A DNA stretch of 8,542 nt, from positions 1 through 8,542 of the forward strand of contig JAITKU010000019.1 in the NCBI GenBank assembly GCA_031278255.1. The letters are read 5' to 3'. Within the stretch, counting starts at the first letter, position 1. The number at the start of each line of letters is the position of its first letter. Positions 3,898 to 8,542 of the stretch are shown piece after piece. The notes under the pieces were generated by a model. The model saw only the letters and a program-made list of their open reading frames with translations, was not told where the DNA came from and made no database searches. The position numbers and the translations under genes are program-made. This DNA is from Eubacteriales Family XIII. Incertae Sedis bacterium. GTDB taxonomy: Bacteria; Bacillota; Clostridia; Peptostreptococcales; Anaerovoracaceae.

Positions 3898-6468
3898 ATG
3901 ACTGAAAAAAAGCAAACGAAAACAAAGCCCGCCGCGCGTCGCGCCGCGGGGCGAAAGAACGGGACGGAGGAACGGAAAGGGCGGCGGGGTCCCTCGACCG
4001 AAAGACCGGTGCGGCTTCGCGATGAGATATGGGCCATCGCGCTGACGGCCGTAGGGGTCTTTTTGATCGCGGCCCTGCAGACGAACGCGGCCGGACAGTT
4101 CGGCGAGGCGATGAAAACCCTGCTCAAGGGCTGTTTCGGCTTTATGGGCTACGTGCTGCCCTACTATATGATCGTGTACGGCGCGCTGCTCTTCGCGAAG
4201 AAAGCGGCGCGGCCGGGCGGCCGGTCGCTGTTCTTCTGCGCCCTGATCTTCCTGCTCCTGACGGTTATCAACGCGAGCAGGTATATAGGCGAGGACGCCG
4301 GCTTCGGCGTTTCGGCTCTGCGTCAGATCTTCGACAGGGGCGCGGCCGGCGCGGGCGGCGGCTTCTTCGGGGAATTGATCGGCCTGGGCCTGATCAAACT
4401 GATCGGCAAGCCGGGACTTTACATCCTCTGCGGCACGGGGCTGTTGATCTCCCTCCTGCTCGTCATAAACACGCCGATTTCGCAGATGTTCGACAGGCTC
4501 AAAGCAAAACGCGCGGAACGCAAGGCCCTCGCCTCGGCAAGGGCCGCGGACGCCGCGTCTGCCGCGGATACGGCCGAAAAAACGGCGCCGGCGGAGGAAC
4601 TGCGGCCGGAGGAAAGCGCCGCCGCCGCGCCGCCCGTGAGTATCCTGTCCGGCAAGGCGGGCACGGCCCTCAAACAGACGCGCATCGTGGACTATATCAA
4701 CACGGAATACAGCGACGACAAGGCCGTAGGGACGGGCATAGAACCGCTCTCGAAGCCGGCGCCCGGCATGGGTCTGGAACCGGACGAGGCCGCGCCGAGC
4801 GTTTCCGCGGCGCCCGAGGCCGTTTGCGCCTCGGATCTTGCGGCGGCCGGCGAAGAAGCCGCGCCCGCCCCCCCGCGCGCCGAGGCGGATTGCTTCTCCG
4901 CGCTTTCGACGCTCTTTGACGGCGATTCCGACCGGGGGAATGCCGGGCAGACGCCCGAACAGCCGGCGGAGGAGCTTTCGCATAGGGCCGGCGGGCCGTT
5001 CGTGCCGCCGGCTTACGAGCTGCCGCACACGGGGCTTCTCAAAAGCGGTCCCGCGCGCCGAGGGAAAGAGGGCGGGAGCGATCCGCGCCTCATGGCGCAG
5101 AAACTCGAACAGACCCTGCGGAATTTCGACGTGGACGCCAAGGTGATACAGGTTACGGTGGGTCCGGCGGTCACGCGCTACGAGATACAGCCCGGCGTCG
5201 GGGTGAAGGTGGCGAGTATCAAGCGCATAGAAAACGATATCGCCCTGAACCTCGAGGCGAGGAGTCTGCGCATCGAGGCGCCCATACCGGGCAAGGCGGC
5301 GGTCGGCATAGAGGTGGCGAACGACAGGATAGACGTGGTCGTGTTGCGCGATATACTGGAATCCCGCGAGTTTAGAAACGCCGAATCGAAGATCGGCTTC
5401 GCCGTGGGCATGGATATCTCGGGGAACAGTATCGTCGCGGATTTGAAGTCCATGCCGCACATGCTCATCGCCGGTTCGACGGGTTCCGGCAAGAGCGTCT
5501 GTATCAACAGCATCATCATGAGCCTGCTGTTCAAGGCGCGGCCCGATGAGGTGCGGCTGATACTGATCGATCCAAAGGTAGTGGAACTCGGCAATTACAA
5601 CGGCATTCCGCATCTGCTGGTTCCGGTCGTAACGGAGTCCGGCAAGGCGGCCGCCGCGTTGAACTGGGCCGTCACGGAGATGAACGACCGCTATGAAAAA
5701 CTCGGCGAAGAGCGCGTGCGGGACCTCGAATCCTACAACAAACGTGTGCGGGAACGAGGGGAGGACGAGGCCGCGCTTCCGCAGATCGTGATCATCATCG
5801 ACGAACTCGCCGATCTGATGATGGAGGCGCGGGCCAAGGTGGAGGAGGCCATCTGCCGCATTGCGCAGAAAGCCCGCGCGGCCGGTATGCATCTCATCGT
5901 GGCCACGCAGCGCCCCTCCGTGGACGTGATCACGGGCCTGATCAAGTCCAATATTCCGTCGCGGATCGCGTTTGCCGTGTCGCAGCAGGTGGATTCCAGA
6001 ACCATACTCGATATGTCGGGCGCCGAACATCTGATGGGCAGGGGCGATATGCTGTTCAAGGATCAGGGGCGCGACAAGCCCATACGCGTACAGGGCGCTT
6101 TCGTCTCCGACAGCGAGGTACACGCGGTCATAGAGTTCGTGAAGAAGCAGATGGGTCCCGAATACGCGGACGATGTGATACAGACCATCGAAACGGGCGG
6201 CGTGAACGCCCTGCCGGACGAGGAGAACGACGACGATCTGCTGCCCGAGGCCGTGGAAACCGTCGTACTCGCGAAGCAGGCCTCCGCTTCCATGCTGCAG
6301 CGGCGCTTTCGCGTGGGCTACAACAGGGCCGCACGCCTGATCGAGATGATGGAGGCGCGCGGCATTGTCGGGCCGGCCGACGGCAGCAGGCCCAGAACCG
6401 TGCTGCTCGGCGAGGAGGAGCTGTACGCCGCGCGGGACGGTCTTACGGAAGCGGACGAGTCTCTATGA
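3898..6468 (+). CDS. ftsK: DNA translocase FtsK/SpoIIIE
   Basis: This 856-residue protein is a septum-anchored, ATP-driven double-stranded DNA pump that clears chromosomal DNA from the closing septum; in spore formers the SpoIIIE member moves DNA into the forespore. A basic N-terminus (1-41) is followed by hydrophobic segments near 43-61, 81-100, 110-127, 156-170 and 173-191. Next comes a low-complexity Ala/Glu/Pro-rich linker (about 200-394), then the alpha domain (about 395-475) and the RecA-like motor domain. Walker A is GSTGSGKS (526-533) and Walker B is IVIIIDE (630-636). A winged-helix gamma domain (about 782-845), which reads orientation sequences in DNA, ends the protein. All motor motifs are intact. 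GGAG (3888-3891) lies 6 nt before the ATG. The gene overlaps rimO by 4 nt. Sequence alone does not separate FtsK from SpoIIIE as a name. Confidence 0.96.
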   Translation: MTEKKQTKTKPAARRAAGRKNGTEERKGRRGPSTERPVRLRDEIWAIALTAVGVFLIAALQTNAAGQFGEAMKTLLKGCFGFMGYVLPYYMIVYGALLFAKKAARPGGRSLFFCALIFLLLTVINASRYIGEDAGFGVSALRQIFDRGAAGAGGGFFGELIGLGLIKLIGKPGLYILCGTGLLISLLLVINTPISQMFDRLKAKRAERKALASARAADAASAADTAEKTAPAEELRPEESAAAAPPVSILSGKAGTALKQTRIVDYINTEYSDDKAVGTGIEPLSKPAPGMGLEPDEAAPSVSAAPEAVCASDLAAAGEEAAPAPPRAEADCFSALSTLFDGDSDRGNAGQTPEQPAEELSHRAGGPFVPPAYELPHTGLLKSGPARRGKEGGSDPRLMAQKLEQTLRNFDVDAKVIQVTVGPAVTRYEIQPGVGVKVASIKRIENDIALNLEARSLRIEAPIPGKAAVGIEVANDRIDVVVLRDILESREFRNAESKIGFAVGMDISGNSIVADLKSMPHMLIAGSTGSGKSVCINSIIMSLLFKARPDEVRLILIDPKVVELGNYNGIPHLLVPVVTESGKAAAALNWAVTEMNDRYEKLGEERVRDLESYNKRVRERGEDEAALPQIVIIIDELADLMMEARAKVEEAICRIAQKARAAGMHLIVATQRPSVDVITGLIKSNIPSRIAFAVSQQVDSRTILDMSGAEHLMGRGDMLFKDQGRDKPIRVQGAFVSDSEVHAVIEFVKKQMGPEYADDVIQTIETGGVNALPDEENDDDLLPEAVETVVLAKQASASMLQRRFRVGYNRAARLIEMMEARGIVGPADGSRPRTVLLGEEELYAARDGLTEADESL

Positions 6469-7811
6469 GGACGATATACATCGAAACCTTGGGTTGTTCC
6501 AAGAACCTCTGCGATTCCGAATTCGCGGCGGGCGTTTTGGAGAAGGCGGGCTACCGCACGGTGAACGATCCCGCCGAGGCTTCCGTGATCCTCGTCAACA
6601 CCTGCGGCTTCATAGACGAGGCGAAGCGGGAGTCCATCGACGCCATCCTCGAGTTGTCCGCGTACAAGGAGGCGGGGCGTCTGCTCGTCGTGTCGGGCTG
6701 TCTCTCGCAGCGCTACGGCGCAAAGCTCGCGCGGGAACTGCCGGAGGTCGATCTCTTTCTCGGCGTGGGGGATTACGCGCGGTTGGCCGAACTCTTGGAG
6801 ACGCGCGCGGAGGCGTCCGGGCCGTGCGGCGAGGATCGCGCGGGCAAAGGCGCGGACTCGGAGTCGGAAAGCGAGGGGGGCTTTTTCCCGCGCAGGCGGC
6901 ATTTTTCTCCCGTCCATACGGCCTTTGTGAAGATCGCCGAGGGCTGTGACAACCGTTGCGCTTATTGCGTGATTCCCGATATTCGCGGGCCGTACAGGAG
7001 CCGCGTACCCGACGATATCCTGCGCGAATGCGAGACCTTGGTCGCGGGCGGCGCCGCGGAACTCGTCCTGGTCGCGCAGGATGTCACGAACTACGGCGCG
7101 GACCTGTACGGCAGACCCGCGCCGGCGCGCCTGATCCGCGAACTCTGCGGCATAGCGGGGTTGCGCTGGCTCCGCCTGATGTACTGTTACGAGGACAGAA
7201 TCACGGAGGAACTCATAGAGGCGATCGCCGCGGATGAGCGGGTTTGTCATTATATCGATCTGCCGCTGCAACACGCGAGCGACCGCGTGCTTTCGGCGAT
7301 GCGCAGGCGTTCGAGCAAGGCGGGTATGCTGCGGACCATAGCGCGACTGCGCGCCGCCGTTCCCGATATCCACATCCGCACGACCTTGATCACGGGCTTC
7401 CCCGGAGAGAGCCGCGCCGACTTTGCGGAATTGACGGAATTCGTGGAAACGGTGCGTTTTGAAAGGCTCGGCGTCTTTGCCTACTCGCGCGAGGAGGGTA
7501 CGCCGGCGGCCTCCATGAAAGGACAGTTGCGTGAGGCCGTGAAGCTGTCGAGGCGGGACAGGCTCCTGCGCTTGCAGCAGGGGATTTCCCTCGAACAAAA
7601 CCGCGCGAAGATCGGGCGGACGCTGGAGGCGCTGGTCGAGGAACGCGAACCGGACGGCAGTTTTTCGGGACGAACGCGCTACGACGCGCCCGAGATCGAC
7701 AACGGCATTCTCTTCACCGCGGCCGCGGGCGCGAAGCCCGCGCCGGGCGACATCGTCCGCGTCCGCGTGGATGACGCTTTCGACTATGACTTGGTAGGGC
7801 ATATGGTCTGA
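6465..7811 (+). CDS. rimO: Ribosomal protein uS12 methylthiotransferase RimO
   Basis: RimO is a radical-SAM enzyme with two iron-sulfur clusters that adds a methylthio group to a conserved aspartate of ribosomal protein S12. The N-terminal UPF0004 domain carries the first cluster's cysteines C11 (in LGCSKNLCDSE), C47 (in NTCGFI) and C79 (in SGCLSQR). The radical-SAM core starts with CDNRCAYC, cysteines C161, C165 and C168, and continues with IPDIRGPYRSR. TTLITGFPGE (306-315) and a C-terminal TRAM domain (about 386-448) complete the expected order. LGCSKNL, NTCGFI and the ESID segment favour RimO over MiaB. The 448-residue length is usual. The ATG at 6465 overlaps the TGA of the translocase gene (ATGA), implying translational coupling. 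Residues 113-147, between the first two domains, form an acidic, serine-rich linker. pgsA follows 47 nt downstream. Confidence 0.96.
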   Translation: MRTIYIETLGCSKNLCDSEFAAGVLEKAGYRTVNDPAEASVILVNTCGFIDEAKRESIDAILELSAYKEAGRLLVVSGCLSQRYGAKLARELPEVDLFLGVGDYARLAELLETRAEASGPCGEDRAGKGADSESESEGGFFPRRRHFSPVHTAFVKIAEGCDNRCAYCVIPDIRGPYRSRVPDDILRECETLVAGGAAELVLVAQDVTNYGADLYGRPAPARLIRELCGIAGLRWLRLMYCYEDRITEELIEAIAADERVCHYIDLPLQHASDRVLSAMRRRSSKAGMLRTIARLRAAVPDIHIRTTLITGFPGESRADFAELTEFVETVRFERLGVFAYSREEGTPAASMKGQLREAVKLSRRDRLLRLQQGISLEQNRAKIGRTLEALVEEREPDGSFSGRTRYDAPEIDNGILFTAAAGAKPAPGDIVRVRVDDAFDYDLVGHMV

Positions 7812-7858
7812 ATCCGGCCGAATAAGCCATACGGGGCCGAAATTGAAAGGCGATCCGC

Positions 7859-8410
7859 ATGAACAAAAACCTCCCCAACCGGCTCACCGTGCTGCGCATC
7901 CTGCTGATTCCCGTTTTCATCGTCGTCCTGATGCGCGGACACGCCGTCGCCGCCGCCGTCCTGTTCGCCGCAGCTTCCTTAACGGACGCCTTGGACGGCT
8001 ATCTGGCGCGCAAATACGATCTGGTTTCCAATTTCGGCAAGCTGATGGACCCGCTGGCCGATAAACTGCTCGTCGTTTCCGCGTTCGCCTGTTTCACGGA
8101 ACTCGGACGCGTGCCCGCTTGGGTGCTGATCGTGATACTCGCGCGCGAGTTTACCATAACAGGATTACGGTCCGTCGCGGCAAGCGAGGGCGTGGTTATC
8201 GCGGCGGGCGCTTCCGGCAAGCTAAAGACCGTGTTTCAAATGCTCGCGGTTTTGGCAATCTTGCTTTCGGATCTTCCGATCCGCGTTTTCGGTGCGCCCT
8301 TTGTGCGTTTCGGCGCGCCTTTTGCCAATGTCGTGCTTGCCGTCGCCGTCATTTTGACGGTGTATTCCGGCGTGGAATACATGATCAAGAGCAGACGTTT
8401 GTTTCTTTAG
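7859..8410 (+). CDS. pgsA: CDP-diacylglycerol-glycerol-3-phosphate 3-phosphatidyltransferase
   Basis: PgsA joins CDP-diacylglycerol and glycerol 3-phosphate to form phosphatidylglycerophosphate, the committed step to the anionic lipids phosphatidylglycerol and cardiolipin. It acts in the cytoplasmic membrane. The CDP-alcohol phosphotransferase motif is complete: D43, D46, G47, A50, R51, G60, D64 and D68, with the four aspartates that hold the metal ions. The N-terminal NLPNRLTVLRILLIPVF start and the AREFTITGLRSVAASEGVV segment (95-113) are characteristic of PgsA within this superfamily. The 183-residue length with several hydrophobic segments is normal. AAAGG (7846-7850) lies 8 nt before the ATG. 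The gene ends the rimO-pgsA group. In many Bacillota cinA and recA come next, but here the remaining 132 bases are a repeat-like foldback with no coding start visible. Confidence 0.96.
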   Translation: MNKNLPNRLTVLRILLIPVFIVVLMRGHAVAAAVLFAAASLTDALDGYLARKYDLVSNFGKLMDPLADKLLVVSAFACFTELGRVPAWVLIVILAREFTITGLRSVAASEGVVIAAGASGKLKTVFQMLAVLAILLSDLPIRVFGAPFVRFGAPFANVVLAVAVILTVYSGVEYMIKSRRLFL

Positions 8411-8491
8411 GGTTCGTTACGGTATAAAGTTGACAAATTTGGCGCAGAATTTTTTTCGTCGAGCAAGGCGCAAAACGCAGACGAACCCTAA
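8407..8491. repeat. 11-bp perfect inverted repeat beginning at the pgsA stop
   Basis: TTAGGGTTCGT (8407-8417), which includes the pgsA TAG stop, is the exact reverse complement of ACGAACCCTAA (8481-8491). The 63 nt between include a T-tract (8450-8456). The right arm also forms part of the apex of the larger foldback at 8437-8542, so two alternative folds compete. This could be an antiterminator/terminator-type arrangement or simply internal symmetry of a mobile repeat. Confidence 0.6.
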
Positions 8492-8542
8492 GGTTCGGCG
8501 AGGCTTTGCAACACAGTTCGGCGGAAAAAAGGCAAGCCAAAT
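8437..8542. repeat. Long imperfect foldback, truncated by the window end
   Basis: The last 106 bases fold back on themselves around an apex at 8489.5. Paired blocks, from outside in, are: ATTTGGC (8437-8443) with GCCAAAT (8536-8542); a T-run (8451-8456) with AAAAAA (8525-8530); CGTCGAGC (8457-8464) with GTTCGGCG (8516-8523), including two G-U pairs; GCAAA (8470-8474) with TTTGC (8505-8509); and CGAACC (8482-8487) with GGTTCG (8492-8497) around a CTAA loop. The outermost pair reaches the very last base of the window, so the element probably extends further. It could be a MITE-like palindromic repeat and may also act as the transcription end of the pgsA group. No coding sequence is seen here. 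Confidence 0.65.

Noticed and set aside
3784..6123. A 779-codon open frame on the minus strand opposite the translocase gene
   Set aside because: The translation is an Arg/His/Gly-rich mixture with no family motif. The plus strand carries a fully recognisable translocase with intact Walker motifs, and GC-rich codon bias leaves the complementary frame free of stops.
6318..7802. A 494-codon open frame on the minus strand opposite rimO
   Set aside because: It is again a complementary-frame artefact of GC-rich coding sequence. No motif or plausible ribosome binding site is visible, and rimO covers the region convincingly.
8430..8456. TTGACA at 8430-8435 as a promoter after pgsA
   Set aside because: No -10 hexamer is found at a suitable distance, and the bases fit better as the outer part of the foldback repeat.
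1..8542. CRISPR array, tRNA, rRNA, insertion sequence or phage genes
   Set aside because: No regularly spaced direct repeats, tRNA cloverleaf, rRNA segment, transposase or integrase was recognised in the window.

Overview
The window is a GC-rich bacterial chromosome segment dominated by housekeeping genes, most likely from a Bacillota (Clostridia-type) genome. The grounds are gene order (a FtsK/SpoIIIE translocase followed directly by rimO and then pgsA, an arrangement common in Bacillota), strong purine-rich ribosome binding sites, consensus sigma-A-type promoters in AT-rich gaps, and an L32 protein with a four-cysteine zinc site. The species cannot be named from the sequence.

Layout. Bases 1-302 hold no gene. 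They contain a cluster of strong inverted repeats (15-118), then a promoter (173-202) and a leader of about 95 nt for rpmF (303-485, ribosomal protein L32). Facing it on the minus strand is the pair asd (1448-2446) and dapB (627-1394), two steps of the aspartate pathway to diaminopimelate and lysine; dapA is absent between them. A 152-bp AT-rich divergent region (2447-2598) carries the asd promoter on one strand. On the other strand is a perfect-consensus promoter embedded in a 38-bp dyad, driving a small RelB/DinJ-like antitoxin gene (2599-2814) that has no toxin gene next to it.

The right half is a co-directional plus-strand group: uppP (3002-3835, undecaprenyl-diphosphate phosphatase), a ftsK/spoIIIE DNA translocase (3898-6468), rimO (6465-7811, overlapping the translocase by 4 nt) and pgsA (7859-8410, phosphatidylglycerophosphate synthase). 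Gaps of 62, -4 and 47 nt with no obvious internal promoter or terminator suggest one operon. The window ends inside a long imperfect foldback (at least 8437-8542) that starts right after pgsA and appears to be cut by the window edge.

Functionally, asd and dapB feed diaminopimelate to the cell wall, UppP recycles its lipid carrier, PgsA makes anionic membrane lipid, the translocase clears DNA from the division or sporulation septum, and L32 and RimO concern the ribosome. None of the protein genes looks novel. The items most worth a second look are non-coding or accessory: the antitoxin-like gene and its operator-like dyad, the hairpin cluster at the left end, and the foldback at the right end.
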